DNA of 64,000 nt from B18-G4 sp032250805 (lineage in GTDB: Bacteria > Bacteroidota > Bacteroidia > Bacteroidales > B18-G4): NCBI GenBank assembly GCA_032250805.1, contig JAVVEM010000006.1, positions 1 through 64,000 of the forward strand, given 5' to 3'. Positions within the stretch are counted from its first letter, which is position 1, and every line of letters starts with the position of its first letter. The position numbers and the translations under genes are program-made. The notes under the pieces are model-generated. The model was not told where the DNA came from. It ran no database searches and saw nothing but the letters and a program-made list of their open reading frames with translations. Positions 23,590-32,459 of the stretch are shown here, piece by piece.

Positions 23590-25341
23590 ATGCCTGCCAA
23601 TCCCCTTATCAGCATTCAAAATCTTTCTGTTGAATTTACAACAGAATCGGGTTTTATCACTGCTGTGAACGACATTGCTTTTTGGTCGGAAAAGGGTGTT
23701 ACCACAGGAATTGTAGGCGAATCGGGCTCGGGCAAGTCTGTTACGGCATTGTCTGTTATGGGCCTGCTGCCATCGCCCCCCGGAAAAATAACAGGAGGAA
23801 AGATTTTTTTTAACGACGGCAACCATTCCGAAAACCTTTTGGGCCTTAACGAACATATGATGCGCAGGATCAGGGGAAATAAGATCGGTATGATTTTCCA
23901 GGAACCCATGACTTCGCTAAACCCTGTTTTTAGCTGCGGCAATCAAATTACCGAAGTGATCAGGCAACATAAAAATGTAACACGAAAACAAGCAAAAGAG
24001 CTTTGTATCAGGTTGTTTGAAGAGGTTGAGCTGCCCCGGCCAAAAGATGTTTACAGTGCTTATCCGCACGAGCTTTCGGGTGGGCAAAAACAGCGTGTAA
24101 TGATTGCTATGGCCATTTCGTGCGAACCCTCTCTGCTGATTGCTGATGAGCCCACCACAGCTCTTGATGTAAGTGTGCAAAAAAATATTTTGAAACTGCT
24201 AAAGGATCTGCAGCACAAGCACGGTATGGGCATACTTTTCATCACACACGACCTGGGTGTGATTGCAGATATTGCCGAAAACGTGATCGTAATGTATCAG
24301 GGCAGGATCGTTGAACAGGGATCGGTGAAACAGATCTTTAATCATCCGGCACATCCTTATACCAAGGGATTGATAGCCTGCCGGCCACCCCTCAACAGCA
24401 GACCCGAAAAATTACTCACTGTAAAGGATTTCATGGCATCCGAAAAGAAGGCCCGGGAAATGCTTTCCGACATCAACCTTAAAAAGACTGAACACAAAAG
24501 AAAAATATTACACAAACAAATTTACGCAACCGACCCCCTGCTCAGGACAGAAAACCTTTGCACTTATTTTCCTCTGAAAAAAAGTTTCATGCATAAAAAC
24601 AGGGAGTATGTCAGGGCTGTGGATAATATAACTATTGAAGTTTATCCAGGCGAAACCCTGGGATTGGTTGGAGAATCGGGTTGTGGCAAAACAACCCTTG
24701 GACGAACAATGCTTAAGCTGATCAGCCCCACTTCGGGCAACATCATTTTTAAAGGAAAAGACATTACCCGGATCAACGGGTCGGACCTGCGCCGGCTGCG
24801 CAAACAATTTCAGATCATTTTCCAGGACCCCTATTCATCATTAAACCCGCGTATTACTGTGGGCAATGCTATTACCGAACCCCTTGAGGTGCACGGGATC
24901 AACGGCGGAAATAAAAAAAATAAATACCGGGTGGCTGAATTGCTTGAACAGGTTGGTCTTTCTGCTGAATATTCAGGACGTTATCCCCATGAACTTTCAG
25001 GAGGTCAGCGACAACGTGTTTGTATCGCCAGGGCGCTCGCAGTAAACCCCGAATTTATTGTTTGCGACGAATCGGTGTCGGCCCTGGATGTTTCGATACA
25101 GGCACAGGTGTTAAACCTTTTAAATGATCTGAAGAAAGACCTGGGATTAACCTATGTTTTCATTTCGCACGACCTTTCAGTGGTAAAATATATGTCGGAC
25201 AGGATGGCCGTTATGCAAAACGGAAAAATCATTGAAGCCGGCGACCCCGACGATATTTACCGCAATCCCGAAAAAAATTATACAAAAAATCTGATCCGGG
25301 CGATCCCCGGATCGGCTAAAAACCTATATACCAATGGCTAA
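23590..25341 (+). CDS. Tandem ATPase of a di/oligopeptide ABC importer (DppD-DppF fusion)
   Basis: A 583-residue protein carrying two complete ATP-binding cassettes. Domain 1: Walker A GESGSGKS, signature LSGGQKQR, Walker B LLIADEPTT. Domain 2: GESGCGKT, LSGGQRQR, FIVCDESVSALD. The C-terminal segment of each half (HPAHPYTKGLIACRPP; YRNPEKNYTKNLIRAIPG) is the oligopeptide-type tail. Such fusions (YejF-like) drive peptide importers whose permease and binding protein are usually encoded elsewhere, as here. The gene overlaps rnr by 8 bases. Cytoplasmic face of the inner membrane. Confidence 0.92.
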   Translation: MPANPLISIQNLSVEFTTESGFITAVNDIAFWSEKGVTTGIVGESGSGKSVTALSVMGLLPSPPGKITGGKIFFNDGNHSENLLGLNEHMMRRIRGNKIGMIFQEPMTSLNPVFSCGNQITEVIRQHKNVTRKQAKELCIRLFEEVELPRPKDVYSAYPHELSGGQKQRVMIAMAISCEPSLLIADEPTTALDVSVQKNILKLLKDLQHKHGMGILFITHDLGVIADIAENVIVMYQGRIVEQGSVKQIFNHPAHPYTKGLIACRPPLNSRPEKLLTVKDFMASEKKAREMLSDINLKKTEHKRKILHKQIYATDPLLRTENLCTYFPLKKSFMHKNREYVRAVDNITIEVYPGETLGLVGESGCGKTTLGRTMLKLISPTSGNIIFKGKDITRINGSDLRRLRKQFQIIFQDPYSSLNPRITVGNAITEPLEVHGINGGNKKNKYRVAELLEQVGLSAEYSGRYPHELSGGQRQRVCIARALAVNPEFIVCDESVSALDVSIQAQVLNLLNDLKKDLGLTYVFISHDLSVVKYMSDRMAVMQNGKIIEAGDPDDIYRNPEKNYTKNLIRAIPGSAKNLYTNG

Positions 25342-27493
25342 AAAAAACAAACCTAAGCAAGGACGAGGAGTTAAAAATCTTCTCAGAAGCAATATCCTCA
25401 GTATTTTCAAAGCCGATCCTATGAGGCTTTTCAATTACAAGCAGATCGCGGCCAAACTTACCATAAAAGATAAGGCCGGCCGCGACCTGGTAAATAATAT
25501 CATTGCCGAACTATTGCAGGAAGAAGTCCTTGAACAACCCCGGCCGGGAAAATATAAGCTTAATGCCGAATGGGCCCGTAAACAACAGGATTTCTCAAAT
25601 ACAATTACCGGCAGGGTTGACATGAAAAATACCGGAAAAGCTTATGTGATACCCGAAGACGACAGCGATGATATTTTTATTGCCCCCAATAATACTTATC
25701 ATGCCCTGCATGGCGATACGGTTAAAGTACGTTTATTCCCAAAACGCAAAGACCGCAAACGTGAAGGCAAGATCGTGGAGGTTGACAAGCGGGCCAAAGA
25801 ACAATATGTGGGCGTGATCGAAGTGTCGAAAAAGTTTGCATTCCTTATTCCCGACAGCAGAAATATGCCCATCGATATTTTTATCCCCATTGAAAATCTT
25901 AAAGGTGCCAAAAATGGCCAGAAAGTGGTTGCCAGGATCACCGACTGGCCCGAACACTCAAAAAATCCTTTCGGTATGATTACCGATGTGCTGGGAAATC
26001 CGGGAGAGCATAATGTTGAAATGCAATCAATCCTGGCCGAGCATGATTTTCCGTTGGGTTTTCCGAAGGTGGTTGAAAAAGAAGCGGAAAATATTCCCGC
26101 GCAAATCAGCACAGAAGAATACAAAAAAAGAAAAGACCTCCGCAATACCTGGACAATCACTATCGATCCGGAAGATGCCAAAGATTTTGATGATGCGCTT
26201 TCGCTTAAAAAACTCGATGCGGGCAGGTGGGAAGTGGGTGTACATATTGCCGATGTAAGCCATTATGTAAAACCCGGCGGACTGATCGATGAAGAAGCAT
26301 ACAGACGGGCTACATCGGTGTATCTTGTCGACAGGGTGATCCCCATGTTGCCCGAAAAGCTCTCAAACTTTGTTTGTTCGCTCAATGCCGGAGAAGATAA
26401 ACTATGTTACTCCATAATTTTTGAAATGGACGAAAATGCAAACGTGCACGGACAATGGATCGGACGAACCGTAATTAATTCCGATCGCCGCTATAATTAT
26501 GAAGAAGTGCAAAAGATCATTGAAAATGAAAAGGGCCAATTTGCTGAAGAGATCATGACATTGCACAGGCTTGCTGTTCAGTTGAGGAACGAACGCTTTA
26601 AAAACGGATCCATTAATTTTGCATCACAGGAAGTAAAATTCAAGCTCGATGAAGATGGCACCCCCTTGAGCGTATACATCAAAGAACAAAAGGATTCGAA
26701 CAGACTGATTGAGGATTTTATGCTATTGGCCAACAAAAGGATCGCCGAGTACATTGGCAAAAAGAAAGCTGATAAAAAGCCAAAAACTTTTGTTTACCGG
26801 ATACATGATCAGCCATCGCCCGAAAAGCTCAATACCTTTATTGAATTTCTGGGTAAGCTGGGGTATTCTCTTAAGATCAACTCGCGCGAGAGCCTGGCGC
26901 AGTCGTTTAATCATTTATTCAGGCAGATTGCAGGCAAGGGCGAAGAGAATATGATCGAAACCATCGCTATACGCACAATGGCCAAGGCCGAGTATTCAAC
27001 ATTTAACATCGGACACTATGGCCTTGCATTTTCTTACTATACTCATTTTACCTCTCCCATACGCCGCTATCCAGACCTTATGGTGCACCGGCTCCTGGAT
27101 CAATATCTGCAGGGAGGTTCTTCGGCAAGCAGCGATGTTTATGAAGATAAGTGCCAGCATTGTTCGTTGATGGAACGCAGTGCCATTGAGGCTGAGCGTG
27201 AATCGATCAAGTACAAGCAGGCAGAATTTCTTCTGGATAAGATCGGCCAGGAATTTGAAGGGCTTATCTCCGGCGTCAGCAAGTGGGGTATATATGTTGA
27301 GATAATTGGAAATAAATGCGAGGGAATGGTACGGCTGCAGGATCTTGGTGATGATTTTTATTATCTCGATGAAGATAATTACCAGGTGATCGGTTCGCGT
27401 TACGGACAGAAATATAAGCTGGGTGATCAGGTGCGCATCATGGTGAAAAAGATTGATTTAGGCAAAAAACAAATGGATTTTGCCCTTGTTTAA
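25334..27493 (+). CDS. rnr: Ribonuclease R
   Basis: A 719-residue 3'-to-5' exoribonuclease of the RNB family. It has an N-terminal winged-helix-like region, cold-shock domains (to about 230), the RNB catalytic domain with DPEDAKDFDDALSL at about 278 carrying the metal-binding aspartates, and a C-terminal S1 domain ending KKIDLGKKQMDFALV. Full length for the family. It degrades structured RNA and takes part in RNA quality control. It is coupled to the ABC ATPase gene by an 8-base overlap, and its stop codon overlaps the stop of the convergent small membrane gene within TTAA. Confidence 0.96.
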   Translation: MAKKNKPKQGRGVKNLLRSNILSIFKADPMRLFNYKQIAAKLTIKDKAGRDLVNNIIAELLQEEVLEQPRPGKYKLNAEWARKQQDFSNTITGRVDMKNTGKAYVIPEDDSDDIFIAPNNTYHALHGDTVKVRLFPKRKDRKREGKIVEVDKRAKEQYVGVIEVSKKFAFLIPDSRNMPIDIFIPIENLKGAKNGQKVVARITDWPEHSKNPFGMITDVLGNPGEHNVEMQSILAEHDFPLGFPKVVEKEAENIPAQISTEEYKKRKDLRNTWTITIDPEDAKDFDDALSLKKLDAGRWEVGVHIADVSHYVKPGGLIDEEAYRRATSVYLVDRVIPMLPEKLSNFVCSLNAGEDKLCYSIIFEMDENANVHGQWIGRTVINSDRRYNYEEVQKIIENEKGQFAEEIMTLHRLAVQLRNERFKNGSINFASQEVKFKLDEDGTPLSVYIKEQKDSNRLIEDFMLLANKRIAEYIGKKKADKKPKTFVYRIHDQPSPEKLNTFIEFLGKLGYSLKINSRESLAQSFNHLFRQIAGKGEENMIETIAIRTMAKAEYSTFNIGHYGLAFSYYTHFTSPIRRYPDLMVHRLLDQYLQGGSSASSDVYEDKCQHCSLMERSAIEAERESIKYKQAEFLLDKIGQEFEGLISGVSKWGIYVEIIGNKCEGMVRLQDLGDDFYYLDEDNYQVIGSRYGQKYKLGDQVRIMVKKIDLGKKQMDFALV

Positions 27494-27681
27494 GAGGCCG
27501 CCTGGCTTTGTTTATTCTTTAACAGCATACTCAGCATTGCCGCAACAACAGGCGTAAGCATAAAACCGATAAAAAAGGTCCACTCTTCACCCAGCCTGCT
27601 TTTTTTGCCCATGCGCTCAGATACGATCAGGGCTCCTGCATACCATACGGTAAAAACTATGAAGAAGATCAGTTCCTGCAT
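27490..27681 (-). CDS. Small two-helix membrane protein of unknown function
   Basis: A predicted 63-residue protein from ATG 27681 (MQELIFFIVFTVWYAGALIV), with a second helix near residues 36-55 and a basic loop SERMGKKSRLGEEW between. It begins one base after the PepSY-type gene ends and shares its strand, so the two are one unit. The stop codon TAA (27490-27492) overlaps the rnr stop on the other strand. A longer frame from 27750 lies inside the PepSY gene and is not likely. No family name is recognised. Confidence 0.65.
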   Translation of the reverse strand: MQELIFFIVFTVWYAGALIVSERMGKKSRLGEEWTFFIGFMLTPVVAAMLSMLLKNKQSQAAS

Positions 27682-27682
27682 T

Positions 27683-28237
27683 TTAGTAAAAATAAATGAA
27701 TAAATAAATAATGGGTATAATGATCCCGAGTATGGTAAGCCACGCACCACGCCCGGTAATGCCTTTTTTTCCTCTAACCAGAAATATTCCGGTTATGGCC
27801 AGTGCAATTAATGCAGCTGCGTAGAGATCCGAAAACCAGGTCCACCACTTAACGGGATTATAGTGTAAATAATTCATCTCCCGGAAAACGGGCCTGCGCT
27901 TGTTTTTTTCAATCAGTCCATTTCCTGAATTCAGATTCACGTATACATTTCCGTTCTTTAAAAATATTTTCAGGTTATCCCGGTCAGGAAAATAATGGTT
28001 TTTATATGCATCTGCTTCATGATGAGATTCGAGCATGTCCAGGATCTCTGTTTTGCTGACCCCATGCCTGAGTCCGGTTTTGATATTTTCCGTTGTAATT
28101 ATATAATTGGGGTTCCAGTCGTCGAGATGGTTTATGGCGATGCCTGATATGGCGTAGATCAGTGTAACACCGAAGAACAAATATCCAAAATCGCGGTGGA
28201 TAACCCTGAACCATTTTCTCCAGCTATTTTTTGCCAT
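27683..28237 (-). CDS. PepSY-associated transmembrane helix protein
   Basis: A 184-residue membrane protein with an N-terminal helix (residues 15-35, DFGYLFFGVTLIYAISGIA), an extracytoplasmic PepSY-like domain (about 40-115) and two C-terminal helices (about 137-155 and 165-182). FRVIHRDFGYL, NHLDDWNPNY and MNYLHYNP carry the histidines expected of the PepSY-associated group, related to reductases of iron uptake systems. The role is not certain. A 71-bp hairpin-forming palindrome lies 59 bases upstream. It forms an operon with the small membrane protein downstream. Confidence 0.75.
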   Translation of the reverse strand: MAKNSWRKWFRVIHRDFGYLFFGVTLIYAISGIAINHLDDWNPNYIITTENIKTGLRHGVSKTEILDMLESHHEADAYKNHYFPDRDNLKIFLKNGNVYVNLNSGNGLIEKNKRRPVFREMNYLHYNPVKWWTWFSDLYAAALIALAITGIFLVRGKKGITGRGAWLTILGIIIPIIYLFIYFY

Positions 28238-28296
28238 GTTTATTGAAAATGAGTTTCACGAATAAATCGATTCTATCAATATTTATCAATCAAAAA

Positions 28297-28367
28297 GTCA
28301 TTTTAAATGTAAAAGAGAACTTTGTTTCACTGAAAAGTAGTGGTTTTCTGTTTACATTTAAAATGAC
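28297..28367. repeat. 17-bp perfect inverted repeat with 37-bp spacer
   Basis: GTCATTTTAAATGTAAA at 28297-28313 is the exact reverse complement of 28351-28367. The spacer holds a second small palindrome (CACT-7-AGTG). It sits between the OB-fold lipoprotein gene and the PepSY gene, and no T-tract follows either arm, so a terminator is not the obvious reading. Confidence 0.85.
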
Positions 28368-28435
28368 CTTAAGCACACCTCCAGAATCAAAGCAATATGC
28401 TTTTTCTGAACGTTTGTTTTGTTGATGTTTGTAAA

Positions 28436-28933
28436 CTAACCTTCAGGAACAGTTTCTTGCACAGAATATTCGAGGCAGGTTACCGAGTACTGAGGCTTGT
28501 GATAATGATTAACATGGGCTTCATCATCTTCATGTTCGCCTTCAGCTGCCATTTCGCCTTCGCCTTCACCTTCTACCATGATTTCCTCAACAAAGCCGCG
28601 TACTTTCACATAGTTTCCTTCAAGTTCCGGTTCAAAGGCGGCCATTTCCTCTCCGGTTGTAATTTTAATTCTTACATCAGGATCATCGGCGGTAATAAAC
28701 ATTTTTTTACCACCATGCCTGCACACATGAATTACACTGCCTTCCAGTACAACTTCTTTTCCTACAATTGTTTCTGCCTTTTCCTGAAATTCAGCAAGTG
28801 TCAATACCAGTGGTCCTTGTTCAGCCACTTCTTCCATGGCGCCTGTTTGATCGCCCTGGTCTGCTGTATTCGTGCCACCGCATGCCATAAGAAATGCTGC
28901 AGCAACCATGATCATAAATAAATTTCTAAACAT
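28436..28933 (-). CDS. OB-fold lipoprotein
   Basis: A 165-residue lipoprotein with lipobox LMAC at 15-18 and an acidic linker. Residues about 40-120 form an OB-fold-like domain (VVLEGSVIHVCRHGGKKMFITADD), a pattern seen in exported Bacteroidota proteins of unknown role; the CRHGGK turn with Cys and His could bind a metal or haem. A glutamate- and histidine-rich insertion (EGEHEDDEAHVNHYHK) near 130-145 also looks metal-binding. Its promoter is at 28963. The gene downstream encodes a PepSY-type membrane protein, so a shared link to metal or haem handling is possible. Confidence 0.7.
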   Translation of the reverse strand: MFRNLFMIMVAAAFLMACGGTNTADQGDQTGAMEEVAEQGPLVLTLAEFQEKAETIVGKEVVLEGSVIHVCRHGGKKMFITADDPDVRIKITTGEEMAAFEPELEGNYVKVRGFVEEIMVEGEGEGEMAAEGEHEDDEAHVNHYHKPQYSVTCLEYSVQETVPEG

Positions 28934-28962
28934 TTTTTTTCTTATTAATTGTTTTGCGTGGC

Positions 28963-28970
28963 CAAAATTA
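28963..28970 (-). promoter_or_regulatory. -7 promoter box TAATTTTG of the OB-fold lipoprotein gene
   Basis: A minus-strand TAnnTTTG match 29 bases before the start codon, squeezed just past the stop codon of the MORN-repeat gene. Confidence 0.5.
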
Positions 28971-28974
28971 CGAA

Positions 28975-30504
28975 TTATTCAATATCTTCAATCATATATT
29001 CTTCAGGTATTTTCATGCCGTCGTATTTCTTTTCAATGCCATTTTCGTATGTGATCACCAAAAATGGTGTGCCATCATAATTGTATGTGATCCAATCGCC
29101 GTGTTTTCGGCCCATGATATAACTTCCTTTATCTTTTAATTTGCCATTGTCCCAATACCATATATGTTCACCATGGGGGTTGTCTTCTATAAATTTTCCT
29201 TTGAATTTCAGGCTGCCATCCTTATAATATGATTTCCATTCCCCTTCACGCATTCCTTCTATAAATTCGCCTTCTTCTTTATGGTCGCCTACCTGATAAA
29301 ACCATTCACCGTCTTCTTTTCCCCGCCAGTAATTGCCCTGCACGAGAATATTTCCCAATTCGTCATATTCCACAAGAGTGCCATCAATCATGCCTTTTTC
29401 AAAGTTTTCTTTTCGTTGAATCGAACCCGAAGAATAGTACCATTTCCATAAGCCTTCGGGTCGGCCCAGGCTGTCGTAGATACCCTCCTGTTCAACCATA
29501 CCATTTTTATGATAATAGGTCCAGTTTCCGATCCGTAAATCATGATAAAAACGTCCTTCGGCTTTCAATATGCCATTATCATAATATTCTTTCCACATTC
29601 CCATTCTTTCTCCTTCTTCGGTTATGATCCCTTCGCCTATGATCATCCCGTTTTTATAAATATATGATTTTTCAATTTCCCCTTCATTATTGTATTCGCG
29701 CCATATTCCTTCGGGTTTGTCGTCTTTATAGGTGGCTTTTATTTTAATATTGCCATCAGGATAATATTCGGTTTTTACATCAAGTTTTACAAACTCTTCA
29801 ACAAATTCCTGTTTTTCCCCTTCAACATATTTGTACGCATTTAAAAGCTTTCCTTCAACATCATATTCTTTATAATAACCATTTAACAAACCATGCTTGT
29901 AAATGCATTCCAGGCTGAGCTCACCATTATCATGGAAATATTTCCAGGCGCCATGTTTTTTGCCCTGCCTGTCGTATCTGTTAATTCTTTCCCGGTTCGA
30001 AATAAAGCCTTTTTTATAGCTTATGAGTTGAATTATGCGCCCATCCTTTGCATATTCTTTTGCCAGGCCTTCTTCAAGCCCGTCAACATAATTAACAGTT
30101 TTCATAAGCTGGCCATCAGGGTAATAATACCTGCTTATTCCCTGCTTTAAACCATTAACGAAGTTTTCCTCGATTTTTTCCGTTTCCCGGTAGGTGATCC
30201 TTAAGCCGTTTTTCATTCCAGCCTTGTAATTGATCTCCATTTTAAGATTACCTGTTTCATCATAGAATTTCCAGGTACTGTCGAGCAAATGATTTACGCG
30301 GTTCCCTTCCGATAAAAGAATACCTTCCTCGCTGTATGTTTTCCAGTATCCTTCGGGTTTTCCGTTTTTAATGGTTCCTTCGCTGCTTATTTCACCATTT
30401 GGGTGATAAAATACAGTATAACCGTTAGTAATCTCTTCCTGAGCTGATATTGTAATGCTTAAATTTAAAAACGCAAGAAATAAAATATTTTTTACGGTAT
30501 TCAT
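28975..30504 (-). CDS. Exported MORN-2/YwqK-repeat protein
   Basis: A 509-residue protein with a signal peptide (ends ISAQ) followed by about twenty tandem repeats of 22-23 residues with the pattern G-x-W-x-x-Y-x-x-x-G-x-L (for example KPEGYWKTYSEEGILLSEG, EDGEWFYQVGDHKEEG). These MORN-2 repeats make an elongated beta structure. YwqK proteins have been called antitoxins in some annotation pipelines, but no toxin is nearby and the exported form argues against it. The gene begins 2 bases after nadA ends, so it is co-transcribed with it. Confidence 0.85.
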   Translation of the reverse strand: MNTVKNILFLAFLNLSITISAQEEITNGYTVFYHPNGEISSEGTIKNGKPEGYWKTYSEEGILLSEGNRVNHLLDSTWKFYDETGNLKMEINYKAGMKNGLRITYRETEKIEENFVNGLKQGISRYYYPDGQLMKTVNYVDGLEEGLAKEYAKDGRIIQLISYKKGFISNRERINRYDRQGKKHGAWKYFHDNGELSLECIYKHGLLNGYYKEYDVEGKLLNAYKYVEGEKQEFVEEFVKLDVKTEYYPDGNIKIKATYKDDKPEGIWREYNNEGEIEKSYIYKNGMIIGEGIITEEGERMGMWKEYYDNGILKAEGRFYHDLRIGNWTYYHKNGMVEQEGIYDSLGRPEGLWKWYYSSGSIQRKENFEKGMIDGTLVEYDELGNILVQGNYWRGKEDGEWFYQVGDHKEEGEFIEGMREGEWKSYYKDGSLKFKGKFIEDNPHGEHIWYWDNGKLKDKGSYIMGRKHGDWITYNYDGTPFLVITYENGIEKKYDGMKIPEEYMIEDIE

Positions 30505-30506
30505 GA

Positions 30507-31445
30507 TTACTTGATAAGATTTAGTTTTCGTGATATATCAAGCATTTTGTTAATGGGATCCTTTGCCCGGCGGATTGTTTCCTCATCCAGAATTATTTCA
30601 GGTTTCTCATACAACATGCAACGATAAAGTTTTTCCATTGTATTTAATTTCATGTACGGACAATCATTGCATGCACAGGTTTCATCAGTGGGTACGATAA
30701 TAAATTCTTTTTCCGGCGAGTTTTTGCTCATCTGATGAAGAATACCCGTTTCGGTGGCAACAATATATTTCTTGCTGTCATCGCTTTTTGTATAATTCAA
30801 CAATGCTGTTGTAGATCCTATAAAATCAGCCAATTCGAGTACCTGTGCCTTACATTCCGGATGGGCGATAAGCTTTGCATCGGGATGTTTAATTTTTAAA
30901 TTAATTATGGCTTCAGTATTCAGTATATCATGAACCTCACAGGTTCCATCCCAAAGTACCATGTTTCTTCCTGTAATGATGTTGATATATCCGCCCAGGT
31001 TTTTATCGGGAGCAAAAATAATTTTTTGCTCCTGTGGAAATGAATTAACAATTTCTTTCGCATTTCCTGAGGTACAGATAACATCCGACAAGGTTTTAAC
31101 AGCTGCGCTGCAATTAATATATGAGATCACAACATGGCCGGGGTATTTTTCTTTGAATTTTGCAAATTCGTCGGGCGGACATGAATCAGCGAGTGAACAA
31201 CCGGCTTCAAGGTCAGGAAGGACGACTTTGGTATCAGGACTCAGTATTTTTGCCGTTTCAGCCATAAAATGCACTCCGGCAAATACAATAAGATCGGCTT
31301 TTGCCTGTGAGGCCTGCTGGGATAACCCCAGACTGTCGCCAACATAATCGGCAATATCCTGTATTTCCGGAACCTGGTAATAATGGGCCAGGATCACTGC
31401 ATTTTTTTCTTTTTTTAATTTTAATATCTCATCCCTGTAATTCAT
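30507..31445 (-). CDS. nadA: Quinolinate synthase A
   Basis: A 312-residue [4Fe-4S] enzyme that condenses iminoaspartate and dihydroxyacetone phosphate to quinolinate for NAD synthesis. Recognisable parts: ILAHYYQVPEIQDIADYVGDSL, the GVHFMAETAKIL motif, and candidate cluster cysteines in INCSAAVK, HPECKAQV and CNDCPYM. ATG 31445 gives the usual short lead; the frame also opens with TTG at 31463. No nadB or nadC is adjacent, so this copy stands apart from the other NAD genes. The upstream 535 bases are very AT-rich and shared with the divergent rpiB. Confidence 0.96.
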   Translation of the reverse strand: MNYRDEILKLKKEKNAVILAHYYQVPEIQDIADYVGDSLGLSQQASQAKADLIVFAGVHFMAETAKILSPDTKVVLPDLEAGCSLADSCPPDEFAKFKEKYPGHVVISYINCSAAVKTLSDVICTSGNAKEIVNSFPQEQKIIFAPDKNLGGYINIITGRNMVLWDGTCEVHDILNTEAIINLKIKHPDAKLIAHPECKAQVLELADFIGSTTALLNYTKSDDSKKYIVATETGILHQMSKNSPEKEFIIVPTDETCACNDCPYMKLNTMEKLYRCMLYEKPEIILDEETIRRAKDPINKMLDISRKLNLIK

Positions 31446-31463
31446 AACACGCTTTATTAACAA

Positions 31464-31998
31464 TTCTATATTAATATATTATTTAAAAGTAAAATTTTTT
31501 AAATGTATATATCCTGTTCATAGTACTGAAAACTTATTTCAATTATTCTTGCATAATTTAAAAGTACTTTTTTATTAACATTTTATCACAACATTATTTT
31601 TTATAAAATAAACAAATGCAATAATTTATAGTTTTATTGACAATGCATAATTTTTAATGAATGTGAATATTTTAGTGTTAAATTAAGCAGCTTTTAATGT
31701 TCATTTCTACTGAATAGTGACGAAAAATTGTTACTATTTATTGCGAAATTATTATTTCTTTATATAAAATGCCCATAAAGCTGATATTATTCAAACTTAA
31801 TAACAGCTTATTCACAGTTAATAACACTGATTGTTTATAAACATAAACTACACCCGGCACTATACAATGCGCAGCTCATATACAAAATAGCATTATGCAA
31901 TTTTTAAAAGTATATGTTAAAATCAATGTCTGACCAATTTAGCTTATTTGATTTATGAAGCTGAATAATTGGCTAACTTTGTGTAAAAATAATAAAGC
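31464..31998. other. AT-rich 535-bp divergent intergenic region
   Basis: No gene is visible between nadA and rpiB. G+C is visibly far below the neighbours. TTATTCACA at 31808-31816 and, reversed, TGTGTAAAA at 31980-31988 match the DnaA-box consensus TTWTNCACA; two matches in such AT-rich DNA may be chance. The rpiB promoter occupies the right end. No origin-associated gene (dnaA, gidA) is near. Confidence 0.5.
31947..31981 (+). promoter_or_regulatory. Promoter of rpiB-lutB
   Basis: TTTG at 31947-31950 and TAACTTTG at 31974-31981 fit the Bacteroidota -33/-7 pair with a 23-base spacer; the start codon follows 17 bases later. Confidence 0.6.
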
Positions 31999-32448
31999 AT
32001 GTTTAATAAACAGCAAATAATACCTATTGCCACTGATCATGGTGGATTTAAGATGAAGGAATATATTAAGAATAAACTTATTGCACTGGGTTATCGGGTA
32101 AACGACATGGGAACTGATTCGGAAGCTGGCGTTGATTATCCCGATTATATTCATCCCCTGGCCAAAGCTGTAAATTCAGGTGAATATGCTATGGGGATCA
32201 TATTATGCGGCAGTGGTAATGGTGCACAGATGACAGCAAATAAATACCCGCACATACGTGCCGGATTATGCTGGACAAATGAACAGGCAAAACTGGCCCG
32301 ACAACATAATAATGCAAATATTATTTCCATACCGGGAAGATTTGTTGACGAAAAACTGGCCCTGGAAATGACTTTAACATTTCTTAATACTGGTTTTGAG
32401 GGCGGCCGGCATCAGAGGCGTGTGGAAAAAATATCAAAGACATTATAA
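31999..32448 (+). CDS. rpiB: Ribose 5-phosphate isomerase B
   Basis: A 149-residue enzyme interconverting ribose 5-phosphate and ribulose 5-phosphate in the pentose phosphate pathway. IPIATDHGGFKMKEYI at residues 8-23 and ILCGSGNGAQMTANKYPHIRAG match the RpiB/LacAB family; the usual catalytic Cys is present in CGSGNG. Full length. The next gene (lutB-like) starts 11 bases after its stop, so the two are one operon, although no metabolic link is obvious. Confidence 0.95.
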   Translation: MFNKQQIIPIATDHGGFKMKEYIKNKLIALGYRVNDMGTDSEAGVDYPDYIHPLAKAVNSGEYAMGIILCGSGNGAQMTANKYPHIRAGLCWTNEQAKLARQHNNANIISIPGRFVDEKLALEMTLTFLNTGFEGGRHQRRVEKISKTL

Positions 32449-32459
32449 AGAAGATAAAA

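Noticed and set aside
28975..30504. YwqK antitoxin of a toxin-antitoxin pair
   Set aside because: The protein is exported and no toxin-like gene is beside it; the repeats alone do not support this.
31464..31998. Replication origin
   Set aside because: Only two DnaA-box matches in very AT-rich DNA, no dnaA, dnaN or gid genes nearby; kept only as a weak note.
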